A program made the position numbers and the translations under genes. 10,257 nucleotides of DNA from DASWRT01 sp036403035. GTDB lineage: Bacteria; Pseudomonadota; Alphaproteobacteria; ATCC43930; CGMCC-115725. The notes under the pieces were generated by a model. The model saw nothing but the letters and a program-made list of their open reading frames with translations. It made no database searches and was not told the origin of the DNA. The DNA lies in NCBI GenBank assembly GCA_036403035.1, contig DASWRT010000469.1:1-10257 (forward strand), in the 5' to 3' direction. Below are positions 1-6,386 of this stretch, piece by piece (position 1 is the first letter of the stretch; every line of letters begins with the position of its first letter).

Positions 1-231
1 GCTTCGGTGTCGCTGACGCCGGACGATCGGCACGGGCTGGCGCCCGGCCGGCTCTGCGGCCTGGTCGACGCGCGGGGGGAGGGGATTGGGCTCGGGCTCG
101 TCGACACGCCGGACTGCGGCGACGGCACGGCGGCGCTGCTCACGCCGGCCGACTGCCGCCGCGCGGCAACGCTGCTGATGGGCGATCTGCGGCTTGCGCC
201 GGATGGGCGGGAACTCGAAAGGTTGCGCTGA
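1..231 (+). CDS. C-terminal end of a protein, possibly Clp1/GRC3-like polynucleotide kinase
   Basis: The reading frame is open from the first base and ends with TGA at 229-231, so this is the 3' end of a gene that begins outside the window. The 76 visible residues are rich in Gly, Leu and Asp. They include a stretch reading GLVDARGEGIGLGLVDT, then LLTPADC and a final DGREL close to the end. This order (a 'GLxDxxGxxxGLGxV' strand, a 'TP' segment, then 'G-x-L-R-L-x-x-D-G-R-E') recalls the C-terminal beta domain of Clp1/GRC3-type polynucleotide kinases. The kinase P-loop would lie upstream and cannot be seen, so the function is a guess. The internal GTG at position 7 is unlikely to be the true start. 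The gene converges on the DUF4399 gene with a 30-base gap. Confidence 0.6.
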   Translation, partial: ASVSLTPDDRHGLAPGRLCGLVDARGEGIGLGLVDTPDCGDGTAALLTPADCRRAATLLMGDLRLAPDGRELERLR

Positions 232-261
232 TCTGCCGCCGCGGACCTCGTCCCCGGACGC

Positions 262-720
262 TCAGTGCAGCGCAGCGGCGCCCTGCCGCACCGTGACGGT
301 GATCCGCTCCGATACCACCGGCGGGTCGTGCGGGATGTGGTTCATGTCGCCGAAGACGAGCTGTAGCGTGTGCTTGCCGGGCGGCAGATCGATCTCCGTC
401 TCGGTCTGGCCGGACCCGAAATGGAGGTGCTTCCGGTCGCTCGGCAGTTCGGTGTCGAGCGGCGGCGTGTCGCTGTCGATGATCAGGTGGTGGTGCCCTG
501 TATTGGGCTCGTTGACGCTGGCCGGGACGACCTTCATTCCCTCGACGCCGAAACGGATCGTCGCGTTCGGGGGTATCGTCGCTCCGTCCTTGACGTTCAC
601 GAAATAGACCCGCGCGCCGGGCGGCGAGGGCGTGCGGGGGCCGTTCTGGCCGTGCGCGGCGCCGCCGCCGGCCGCCGCGAGCATCAACAGGGTGCAGAGC
701 ATCGTCAGCGTACGCCGCAT
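262..720 (-). CDS. DUF4399 domain protein, exported
   Basis: A 152-residue protein if started at the ATG at 720-718, which has a GGGAGA ribosome-binding site about 8 bases upstream. Two further in-frame ATGs upstream (744, 768) lack a good site and would put a charged tail before the signal peptide. Residues 1-25 form a typical Sec signal peptide (MRR, then a Leu/Ala-rich core, ending AAHGQ). The mature part matches DUF4399 closely: a GHHHLIID motif, then a KHLHFGSGQTE motif, then HTLQLVFGD and NHIPHDPP. The many conserved His residues suggest metal binding in the periplasm, which is my inference; the family has no established biochemical role that I know of. No operon partner is visible: the gene ends against the convergent partial gene and has a 516-base gap upstream. 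Confidence 0.85.
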   Translation of the reverse strand: MRRTLTMLCTLLMLAAAGGGAAHGQNGPRTPSPPGARVYFVNVKDGATIPPNATIRFGVEGMKVVPASVNEPNTGHHHLIIDSDTPPLDTELPSDRKHLHFGSGQTETEIDLPPGKHTLQLVFGDMNHIPHDPPVVSERITVTVRQGAAALH

Positions 721-1236
721 CGAGCGTCTCCCGAGATCCGACATGTCCAAAGCTGGGCAGGGCCGCACTCTCCACCCCTGGGTTATGTTGGCCTGTTCCG
801 AGTCGCTTGGCTATCGGCTTGACCCGCCATCGACGAGAAAGTCCGTCCCGGCATGATCCGTCCCTCATCCGCCGCGCCGATGACGGAGCAAAACAACATT
901 TGCACCGATGGCATGTTTATCCTAAATAAAAAATAACGATCGAACCACCAAGACACCAAGAGCACCAAGATGATTTTAAGCGCGCGTAGCGCGCAGGATT
1001 TTCTTGGTGTCTTGGTGGTTCGATCGTTATTTTTTCAATTCATCACTCGGCACGTGTCAAGATCTAGCGAAAAGCTTCTCTAATCGAAATACGATCCATC
1101 ATAGTCTGGTCGGCGACGGCGTGCGGCAGAGGCGGATACACTCCCGCGTCAGGGCAAAAGGCGTATACCGCCTGCGGCATGCCTCCTCTCAGACCCGGAG
1201 CCGACGGAACGATGGCTCCGCCTTCGCGGTGACGCC
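721..1236. other. Intergenic region without a gene, carrying a large palindrome
   Basis: 516 bases between the divergently transcribed DUF4399 and flavodoxin-family genes, so it should hold both promoters. Its centre (about 885-1100) is clearly more AT-rich than the genes. The main feature is the 928-1035 inverted repeat, described separately. Short frames here (783-968 minus, 1004-1258 plus) start or run through the palindrome arms, have no family resemblance and are not called. I see no convincing -35/-10 pair, tRNA or riboswitch. Confidence 0.6.
928..1035. repeat. 108-bp palindromic element with 34-bp perfect arms
   Basis: The left arm 928-961 and the right arm 1002-1035 are perfect reverse complements over 34 bases. 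Each arm holds AACGATCGAACCACCAAG followed by ACACCAAG, flanked by an A-run on the left and a T-run on the right. The left arm carries the heptamer CACCAAG repeated in tandem (about 947, 954 and 963). The 40-base centre contains a second small hairpin, GCGCGC-GTA-GCGCGC (980-994). As RNA it would fold into a very stable long hairpin followed by U residues, so it could act as a terminator in either direction. Its size and symmetry also fit a non-autonomous mobile element or REP-type repeat. It encodes no transposase and I cannot identify clear target-site duplications. Confidence 0.85.
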
Positions 1237-1734
1237 GTGGACTCGAAGACCCTCCTGATCGTGTTCCACTCCCTCACCGGCGGCACGCGCCAGATGGCCG
1301 AGGCCGCCGCTCAAGGGGCGCGCGGCGAACCGGGGGTGGACGTGCGCCTGCTGCGCGCCCCGGACGCCGGGCCGGCCGACGTGCTGGCCGCCGACGGCTA
1401 CGTCTTTGCGACGCCGGAGAACCTCGCCGCGATCGCCGGGCTGATGAAGGATTTCTTCGACCGCACCTATTACCCGGCGCTGGACCGCATCAACGGCCGG
1501 CCCTATGCGCAGCTCGTCTGCGCCGGCAGCGACGGCTCGAACGCCGCGCGGCAGGTCGCGCGCATCGCCACGGGCTGGCGGCTGCGCGCGGTCGCGGAGC
1601 CGCTGATCGTCTGCACCCGCGCGCAGACGCCCGAGGCGATCCTGGCGCCCAAGGCGATCGGCGCGGATGATCTCCGCCAGTGCGAGGAACTCGGCGCCGC
1701 GCTCGCCGCCGGGCTGGCGCTCGGCGTGTTCTGA
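1237..1734 (+). CDS. Flavodoxin / NADPH-dependent FMN reductase family protein
   Basis: A 165-residue cytoplasmic protein of the flavodoxin-like fold. Residues 4-11 (KTLLIVFH) form the first beta strand. They are followed by the FMN phosphate-binding loop HSLTGGTRQMA at 11-21, with the usual S/T-x-T-G-x-T pattern. Residues 55-76 (YVFATPENLAAIAG then LMKDFFDR) match the second flavin-contacting loop of flavodoxin-family oxidoreductases (G/A-T-P-E-x...K-x-F-x-D-R). The length fits the single-domain family. It probably carries FMN and transfers electrons, but the donor and acceptor cannot be told. The start is GTG (1237); no in-frame ATG lies nearby upstream and the ribosome-binding site is weak, so the start is the least certain part. 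It stands alone, with long gaps on both sides. Confidence 0.85.
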   Translation: MDSKTLLIVFHSLTGGTRQMAEAAAQGARGEPGVDVRLLRAPDAGPADVLAADGYVFATPENLAAIAGLMKDFFDRTYYPALDRINGRPYAQLVCAGSDGSNAARQVARIATGWRLRAVAEPLIVCTRAQTPEAILAPKAIGADDLRQCEELGAALAAGLALGVF

Positions 1735-1884
1735 CGCGCGGCGAGACCGGCGAGGGCAGGGCGGCGGCGGCCGGAGCGCGACGCCGTTGCGGTTTTTCCT
1801 TTTTGGACATATGCTGCCGCAGGCGGCGGAACGCGCCGCCCGGCTCTTTCTCATCGTGAATAACATCGCGCCGGTCCCCTCGAA

Positions 1885-2013
1885 AACAGGACCGGAACAG
1901 GACGATAACAGGAAAATAACAGGTGAAGAACAGGAGCGGTTTCCTGTTTTTTCAGGCAGAGAATATTTCTATATCAACGAGTTAAACCATTGTCGCCGCC
2001 TGTATTTAACAGG
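1885..2013. repeat. Phased AACAGG direct-repeat array with inverted copies
   Basis: AACAGG occurs at 1885, 1896, 1907, 1918 and 1929: five copies exactly 11 bases apart, so one per DNA helical turn on the same face. Three of the five continue as AACAGGA followed by four variable bases, and a fourth (1929) also has A next; only the 1918 copy has T. An inverted copy (CCTGTT) lies at 1943-1948. A palindrome CCTGT-ATTTA-ACAGG lies at 1999-2013, and another AACAGG at 2149. The geometry is that of a cooperative protein-binding array (iterons, a partition centromere, or a multi-site operator). No matching regulator or Par gene is adjacent, so the binding protein is unknown. Confidence 0.85.
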
Positions 2014-2214
2014 AGCATCCCTGCGGATGCGCGGCCGGGGCTTCGTCCGATCCCGCAGAGTCGTCCCGCAACTTGTTGGTTCGGTGGAGAAATCCCCGGC
2101 AACCCTCCATCCGCCCGCGACACAAGCTGTCGGATGGCTCGATTAGTAAACAGGTTGGACACGGGCAGGATGGCGTGAGCTGCGGCCGGTCTTGTCTCGG
2201 GAAGCGCGGCATTG

Positions 2215-2316
2215 CCCCCCACCCCGACCCTCCCCCGCAAGGGGGGAGGGAGGGAACACTCAGTGCGTTCAGCGCGTTCTCCCTCCCCCCTTGCGGGGGA
2301 GGGTTGGGGTGGGGGG
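2215..2316. repeat. Long GC-rich palindromic intergenic repeat
   Basis: Arms 2215-2252 and 2279-2316 are reverse complements over 38 bases with one mismatch (G at 2226 opposite T). Each arm itself contains a smaller hairpin, CCCTCCCCC-GCAA-GGGGG(A)GGG, so the element can fold as one long stem or as two hairpins. It sits just beyond the stop codon of the leftward acyltransferase gene, where it could stop transcription from both sides. A related single-arm copy lies at 10039-10072. This is a REP-type intergenic repeat common in high-GC alphaproteobacterial genomes. The many proline/glycine frames across it are artefacts. Confidence 0.8.
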
Positions 2317-2349
2317 AACCCGCGGGCCGCCGCTGGCCGGCGGCCGCCG

Positions 2350-3672
2350 CTACTCCGTCTCCGCCTCGGTCTCGCCGTTGGGGCCGCGGCGGAAGGGGGA
2401 GAGGTCGCTGAGGGCGGCCATTTCGTAGCCCACGGCGTCCCGCTCGCGGCACAGGAAGTCGGACACGGCGCGGCGGAAGCCGGGGTCGCGGATCCAGTGG
2501 GCGCTGTAGGTCGGGGTCGGGAGATAGCCGCGCTGGATCTTGTGCTCGCCCTGCGCGCCGGCCTCGACGCGGGCGAGGCCCCGTTCGATCGCGAAATCGA
2601 TCGCCTGGTAGTAGCACATCTCGAAATGCAGGAACGGCACGTCCACCACGGCGCCCCAGTTCCTGCCGTAGAGCGCGTCGCGCCCGATCAGGTTGAGCGC
2701 CCCGGCGACCAGCCGCTTGTCCGCGGTCCGCTCCGCCATCATCAGCACGATCCGGTCGGCCATCCGCTCCCCGATCAGGTCGAAGAAGCGCCGCGTCAGG
2801 TACGCCGAGCCCCATTTCCGGCTGCTCGTCTGCCGGTAGAAGCGGAAGAACGCGTCCCAGTGGCGCGGCTCGATGTCCCGCCCGGTGAGCGCGCGGATCG
2901 CGAGCGCGCCGTCCGCCGTCGCGTCGCGCCGCTCGCGCCGGATCTGCTTGCGCTTGCGCGAGGCAAGCTCGTTCAGGAAGTCGTCGAAGTTGCGGTAGGC
3001 GTGGTTCTCCCAATGGAACTGCTGCCCCTGCCGCAGCAGGAACCCGGCCTCGCCCAGCCGCTCCCATTCGCCGCGGGTCGGGAAGGTGACGTGGACGGAG
3101 GACGCCTTGTGCCGCTGCGCCAGCTCCACCATCGCCGCGGTCAGGCCCTGCGCCACGGCGTCCGGGTCCGGCGCGTCGGGACGGACCAGCAGGCGCGGCC
3201 CGGTCGCCGGGGTGAACGGCACCGCGCATTGCAGCTTGGGGTAGTAGCGCCCGCCCGCCCGCTCGTACGCGTTCGCCCAGCCCCAGTCGAACACGTACTC
3301 GCCGTAGGAATGGCTCTTGAGGTAGAGCGGCGCGACGCCGAGCAGTCGGCTACTCCCGCCGCCGCCGGGAGCCTCCAGCGCCAGATGCTGCGGCAGCCAC
3401 CCGCTCTCCGCCGTCGCCGAGCCGGAGGATTCCAGCGCCTCCAGGAAGGCATGGCAGAGGAACGGGTTGTCGCCGCCGGCGCAGGCGTCCCACTCGGCCG
3501 CCGGGATGTCGGCGATCCGCGGGTGGACCTTGACCGTGAAGGAGGCGGCGGCATCCGCCGCCGCGCCGCTGCTCTTGCTGCTGCCGCTTCTGTCGCGTCC
3601 GTCGGCGGACAAGGATCGTCTCTCCTGCTGCTGCCGCTGCAAGCGTCGGCGGAAGAACGAAAACATTGGCAT
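2350..3672 (-). CDS. FemAB-like / peptidoglycan-recognition GNAT family acyltransferase (COG3146 type)
   Basis: 440 residues, somewhat longer than the roughly 380-400 usual for this family. The extra length is a low-complexity N-terminus of about 45 residues rich in Arg, Gln and Ser, which may not be part of the fold. From residue 46 on it matches the FemAB-like family (PF04339) well: a NPFLCHAFLEALESSG segment (69-84), PLYLKSHSYGEYVFDWGWA (115-133), YYPKLQ and AVPFTPATGPRLL (143-162), a basic SRKRKQIRRERR stretch, and GRNWGAVV followed by FLHFEMCYYQAID near the C-terminus. These proteins have paired GNAT folds and are thought to be aminoacyl/acyl transferases; the true substrate is not established. 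The start is ATG at 3672 or at 3666, both with weak ribosome-binding sites. It lies 77 bases downstream of the ridA-like gene on the same strand, probably in one operon. Confidence 0.88.
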   Translation of the reverse strand: MPMFSFFRRRLQRQQQERRSLSADGRDRSGSSKSSGAAADAAASFTVKVHPRIADIPAAEWDACAGGDNPFLCHAFLEALESSGSATAESGWLPQHLALEAPGGGGSSRLLGVAPLYLKSHSYGEYVFDWGWANAYERAGGRYYPKLQCAVPFTPATGPRLLVRPDAPDPDAVAQGLTAAMVELAQRHKASSVHVTFPTRGEWERLGEAGFLLRQGQQFHWENHAYRNFDDFLNELASRKRKQIRRERRDATADGALAIRALTGRDIEPRHWDAFFRFYRQTSSRKWGSAYLTRRFFDLIGERMADRIVLMMAERTADKRLVAGALNLIGRDALYGRNWGAVVDVPFLHFEMCYYQAIDFAIERGLARVEAGAQGEHKIQRGYLPTPTYSAHWIRDPGFRRAVSDFLCRERDAVGYEMAALSDLSPFRRGPNGETEAETE

Positions 3673-3719
3673 CCCGGCCGCGAAGGCAAGGTTTGGCGGC
3701 GCTTCCGATCGTCATCCCC

Positions 3720-3738
3720 TCCCCTCGGGGCGAGGGGA
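3720..3738. repeat. Short hairpin between ridA-like and FemAB-like genes
   Basis: TCCCCTC (3720-3726) and GAGGGGA (3732-3738) form a 7-bp stem with a 5-base loop, just after the stop codon of the ridA-like gene and before the next gene of the same strand. There is no T-run on the downstream side, so it is not a classical terminator. It may be a remnant of a GC-rich REP-type repeat or act to stabilise the upstream mRNA. Confidence 0.4.
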
Positions 3739-3749
3739 CAGCAGGGCGC

Positions 3750-4217
3750 CTACCGCACCTCGACGATCGCCTCGACCTCCACCGCCACGTCGAACGGCAG
3801 CACGTTGACGCCGACAGCGGTGCGAGCGTGGCGGCCGGCATCGCCGAACAGCTCGACCATCAGGTTCGAGGCGCCGTTCACCACCTGCGGCTGCTCGAGG
3901 AAATCGTCGGCCGAGTTGACGAAGCCGCCCAGCCGCACGACCCGCACGACGCGGTCCAGATCGCCGTCCAGCGCCGCCCGCATCTGCGCGATCAGGTTGA
4001 GCCCGCAGAGCCGCGCCGCCTGCTGCCCCTGCGGCACGTCGAACTGGCGGCCCAGCTTGCCGATGAAGCGGCGCTCGCCGTTCCACTGGCAGACCTGCCC
4101 GGCCAGGAACAGCAGCGCGCCGGTCCTGACGAACGGGACGTAGTTCGCCGCCGGGCTGCTCGCGTTGGGCAGCTCGATCCTGAGTTCCTTGAGGCGCGCC
4201 TCGATCCGTCCGGCCAT
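3750..4217 (-). CDS. RidA family protein (YjgF/YER057c/UK114), long type
   Basis: 155 residues, the longer RidA type rather than the classical 128-residue form. Characteristic stretches are LLFLAGQV (35-42), GKLGR (53-57), AARLCGLNLIAQMRAAL (67-83), GGFVNSADDF (97-106), NGASNLMVELFG (114-125) and GRHARTAVGVNVLP (128-141), ending VEVEAIVEV. Arg132, just before the T-x-V-G segment, aligns with the catalytic Arg of E. coli RidA, and Glu149 lies in the conserved V-E-V-E-A-I strand. RidA proteins hydrolyse reactive enamine/imine intermediates to keto acids and ammonia; the presence of the Arg makes such activity plausible here. The ATG at 4217 has a GGAGAG ribosome-binding site about 9 bases upstream. 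Pairing with a FemAB-like acyltransferase gene downstream recurs in alphaproteobacteria as far as I recall. Confidence 0.92.
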   Translation of the reverse strand: MAGRIEARLKELRIELPNASSPAANYVPFVRTGALLFLAGQVCQWNGERRFIGKLGRQFDVPQGQQAARLCGLNLIAQMRAALDGDLDRVVRVVRLGGFVNSADDFLEQPQVVNGASNLMVELFGDAGRHARTAVGVNVLPFDVAVEVEAIVEVR

Positions 4218-4336
4218 GATGTGTCGCTCTCCGCTGATGTGCAGGTGAGGGGAAAGCGGCAGGATAACCGCTCGCTTCCTCCACGGGGAGAGGGCAGGGC
4301 AGACAGGGCGGCGGCCGTCCTCTCGCCGCCGACGCC

Positions 4337-4365
4337 GTGAAACGGCCGCAATCCGGCGCTATGAT
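4337..4365 (+). promoter_or_regulatory. Candidate sigma-70-like promoter for the exported LolA-like gene
   Basis: GTGAAA (4337-4342, four of six matches to TTGACA) and TATGAT (4360-4365, five of six matches to TATAAT) are 17 bases apart. They would start transcription near 4372, about 30 bases before the ATG at 4402. It lies in the 184-base divergent region shared with the ridA-like gene. A TATGAT is notable in such GC-rich DNA, but this is a motif match only. Confidence 0.35.
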
Positions 4366-4401
4366 CCGCAACAGTTTTTCCGCTCGATCGGCTTCCTCGC
4401 C

Positions 4402-5106
4402 ATGCTCCGCACCCGCCGCTCCTTCCTCCGCTCCGCCGCCGCCGTCGCTCTCCTTGCCGCGTCCCTTGCCGTCCCGGCGGGCGCCGCCCTCGCCCAACAG
4501 GGGGCGGCGCCCCGGCCCGCACAGGCGCCTGCCGGAGAACTCCTCGGCGACGCCCGCGTGCCGTTCAGCGCCGACCGCACCCTCACCGTCAACGGCCGCA
4601 CCTTCTCCGGCCGCGTCTACCACACGCCGGGGCGGCAGCGGCACGAGCAGATGCTCGAAGGCATCCAGCAGGTCGTCATCCTGCGCGCCGACCACGCCCA
4701 GGGCTGGCTGGTCGTGCCGAGCCTCAAGAGCTACGTCGAGTTCGTCTTCCCGCGCGCCGTCGCGGAGCTGAGCGACCCCAGCCTGCGCGGCGCCCCGCTG
4801 GGGCAGGAGACGGTCAACGGCGTCCGTACCACCAAGCACCGGGTCGAGCATACCGCGCGCGACGGCACCACCGCCGACGGCTATCTGTGGGTCAGCGCCG
4901 AGGGCATCGTGATGCGGCTCGACGGCGAGGTCCGCGGCAAGGGCAACGGCGGCAAGCCGACGCCGTTCTCGATGGAGCTGTCGAACGTGCGCGTGGGCGC
5001 GCAGGACGCCGGCCTGTTCGATCTGCCGCCGGGCTACATGAAGCTCCCCGCCAACGCGCTGCAACCGCTGCTCGGGGGGATCGCGGGGGGCATGAGCAAA
5101 GGCTGA
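4402..5106 (+). CDS. Exported LolA-like / DUF4412-like protein with twin-arginine signal
   Basis: 234 residues. The N-terminus TRRSFLR (residues 4-10) fits the twin-arginine motif (S/T-R-R-x-F-L-K) closely. An Ala/Leu-rich core and a likely cleavage site after ALA (29-31) follow, so the protein is probably folded before export to the periplasm. A linker rich in Ala/Pro/Gln comes next. The body has alternating beta-strand pattern: FSADRTLTVNGRTFSGRVYH, then VVILRADHAQGWLVVPSLKSY, and near the end FDLPPGYMKLP. This resembles periplasmic LolA-fold or DUF4412 proteins, which end in a 'hDxPxGYxKh' motif. The family assignment is by pattern and only moderately sure; ligand and role are unknown. The ribosome-binding site before ATG 4402 is weak. 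It is followed by the beta-propeller gene after 67 bases. Confidence 0.72.
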   Translation: MLRTRRSFLRSAAAVALLAASLAVPAGAALAQQGAAPRPAQAPAGELLGDARVPFSADRTLTVNGRTFSGRVYHTPGRQRHEQMLEGIQQVVILRADHAQGWLVVPSLKSYVEFVFPRAVAELSDPSLRGAPLGQETVNGVRTTKHRVEHTARDGTTADGYLWVSAEGIVMRLDGEVRGKGNGGKPTPFSMELSNVRVGAQDAGLFDLPPGYMKLPANALQPLLGGIAGGMSKG

Positions 5107-5161
5107 TTGTTGCGTCGCCGACGCTTCTCCTCCAGCATGGTCGACAAAAGGTTGACAAAGC

Positions 5162-5168
5162 AGGAGGA
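5162..5168 (+). promoter_or_regulatory. Strong ribosome-binding site of the beta-propeller gene
   Basis: AGGAGGA ends five bases before the ATG at 5174 and fixes this start. Just upstream lies a short direct repeat, GTCGACAAA (5140-5148) and GTTGACAAA (5151-5159), 11 bases apart. The TTGACA inside it is too close to the start codon to serve as a -35 box for this gene. Confidence 0.8.
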
Positions 5169-5173
5169 AGGCG

Positions 5174-6355
5174 ATGCGGCAGGGGACATGGCGGACGGCG
5201 GCGATGGCCGGCGTGGCGGCGGCGGGGATGCTGCTCGCGGCGGCGCAGGCCGCTCAGGCGCAGGTTCTGATCATCGGCACCGACGAGAAGGCGACGTGGA
5301 ACGACGCCGGACAGCTCGTCAACCAGCCGCCGGGCAACGACAAGTTCATCGTCGTCGACATCGCCGACCGCGAGAACCCGAAGATCGCCGGGGAGATCCC
5401 GCTCAACAACTCGGTTGTCGGGCCGCCGACCAACCTCGCCGTGGTGCCGCCCGGCAACTTCGCCCTGATCGCCAGCTCGATCGAGAGCAAGAAGGACGGC
5501 GATGCCTGGAAGCCGGGACCGGACACCAAGCTCCACCTCGTCGACCTCAAGGCGAAGCCGCCTGCGGTGGTCTCGACGATCGACGTCGGCAAGCAGCCTT
5601 CGGGCATCGCGGTCGACCCGCGCGGCAGCTACGCGCTCGTCACCAATCGCGCCGACAACTCGGTCGCCGTCGTCGCGATCGAAGGCAAGACGCTGAAGCT
5701 GACGGAGACCGTGCCGGTCGGCGATACCGTTGCGGCCGTCGCGATGACCCCGGACGCGCGGCTCGCCTTCGCGGTCAAGCCGACGATCAACCGCGTCGCG
5801 GTGCTGAAGTACGACGCCGGGAAGCTGACCTACGACAAATACGACATGACCGTCGGCGTCTTCCCGTACAATGTCGACGTGGCGGCGGGCGGGAAGATCG
5901 CGCTGACCGCCAACAACGGCTTCGCCGGCGCCGCGGACGGCAACGTCGACACGGTGTCGGTGATCGACGTCGAGGCGAACCCGCCGCGCGTCATCGACTT
6001 CGTCACCGTCGGCGACGGGCCGGAGGGGCTGACGATCGGCCCGAAGGGCGACTATGCGGCGGTGGCGCTGCTGCGCGGCTCGAATTCGGACAAGAAGGCG
6101 TTCTTCTACAACAAGAACGGCAGCATCGTTCTGCTCAAGATCGACGGCAAGAACGTGACGCGCGTGAACGAGGTCGAGGTCGGCGGCCTGCCCGAGGGCA
6201 TGGCGTTCAGCCCCGACGGCGCCTACCTCTATGTCGGCAACTTCCTCGATTCCGACCTGTGGGTGCTGAAGGTCGATGGCGGGAAGCTCGTCGACACCGG
6301 CAAGCGGCTGAAGCTTCCGGGCCATCCGGCGTCGCTGCGCGGGTCGGTCGGATAG
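5174..6355 (+). CDS. Exported YncE-like / YVTN beta-propeller protein
   Basis: 393 residues. Residues 1-29 form a Sec signal peptide (Arg near the start, Ala/Gly/Leu core, cleavage near AQAQ). The rest is built of propeller blades that repeat a pattern of 'P-x-G-h-A-h-x-P-x-G-x-Y-A-h-V-x-N' followed by 'V-x-V-h-x-h': for example QPSGIAVDPRGSYALVTNRAD, EGLTIGPKGDYAAVALLRG and EGMAFSPDGAYLYVGNFLD. The last blade begins about residue 334. This matches the YncE/lactonase-like seven-blade family in the periplasm. It has no Cys, so no CxxCH haem site. The precise function (binding or enzymatic) is not determinable. It has an excellent ribosome-binding site. The Crp/Fnr gene starts 31 bases after its stop, which suggests co-transcription. 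Confidence 0.85.
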   Translation: MRQGTWRTAAMAGVAAAGMLLAAAQAAQAQVLIIGTDEKATWNDAGQLVNQPPGNDKFIVVDIADRENPKIAGEIPLNNSVVGPPTNLAVVPPGNFALIASSIESKKDGDAWKPGPDTKLHLVDLKAKPPAVVSTIDVGKQPSGIAVDPRGSYALVTNRADNSVAVVAIEGKTLKLTETVPVGDTVAAVAMTPDARLAFAVKPTINRVAVLKYDAGKLTYDKYDMTVGVFPYNVDVAAGGKIALTANNGFAGAADGNVDTVSVIDVEANPPRVIDFVTVGDGPEGLTIGPKGDYAAVALLRGSNSDKKAFFYNKNGSIVLLKIDGKNVTRVNEVEVGGLPEGMAFSPDGAYLYVGNFLDSDLWVLKVDGGKLVDTGKRLKLPGHPASLRGSVG

Positions 6356-6386
6356 CGGGGCTGCCGGGAAGGAAAGGCCGGCCGTC

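Larger units (their letters stand above)
1735..2349. other. 615-base intergenic region with two repeat systems, no gene
   Basis: The gap lies between the 3' ends of the flavodoxin-family gene and the leftward acyltransferase gene, so it needs no promoter for either. Even so it is structured. It has an AT-richer part (about 1850-2010) with the AACAGG array, a lone further AACAGG at 2149-2154, and a GC-rich palindromic repeat at 2215-2316. A frame at 1667-2146 on the plus strand overlaps the flavodoxin-family gene, runs through the array and resembles nothing, so it is not called. I see no RNA gene. Confidence 0.6.

Noticed and set aside
970..977. GATGATTTT-like sequence in the centre of the 928-1035 palindrome as a further iteron
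   Set aside because: It lacks the CCC end and lies over 7 kb from the array; most likely chance.
783..1258. Two short frames with a shared SWWFDRY peptide (783-968 minus, 1004-1258 plus)
   Set aside because: The shared peptide is produced by the two arms of the palindrome, not by homologous proteins.
1667..2146. Plus-strand 159-codon frame across the AACAGG array
   Set aside because: It starts inside the flavodoxin-family gene in another frame and has no recognisable domain.
2212..4143. Plus-strand open frame of 643 codons
   Set aside because: It runs antisense through the FemAB-like and RidA-like genes, begins inside a GC-rich palindromic repeat and gives Arg/Ala/Pro-rich sequence without family features. 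It is a high-GC shadow.
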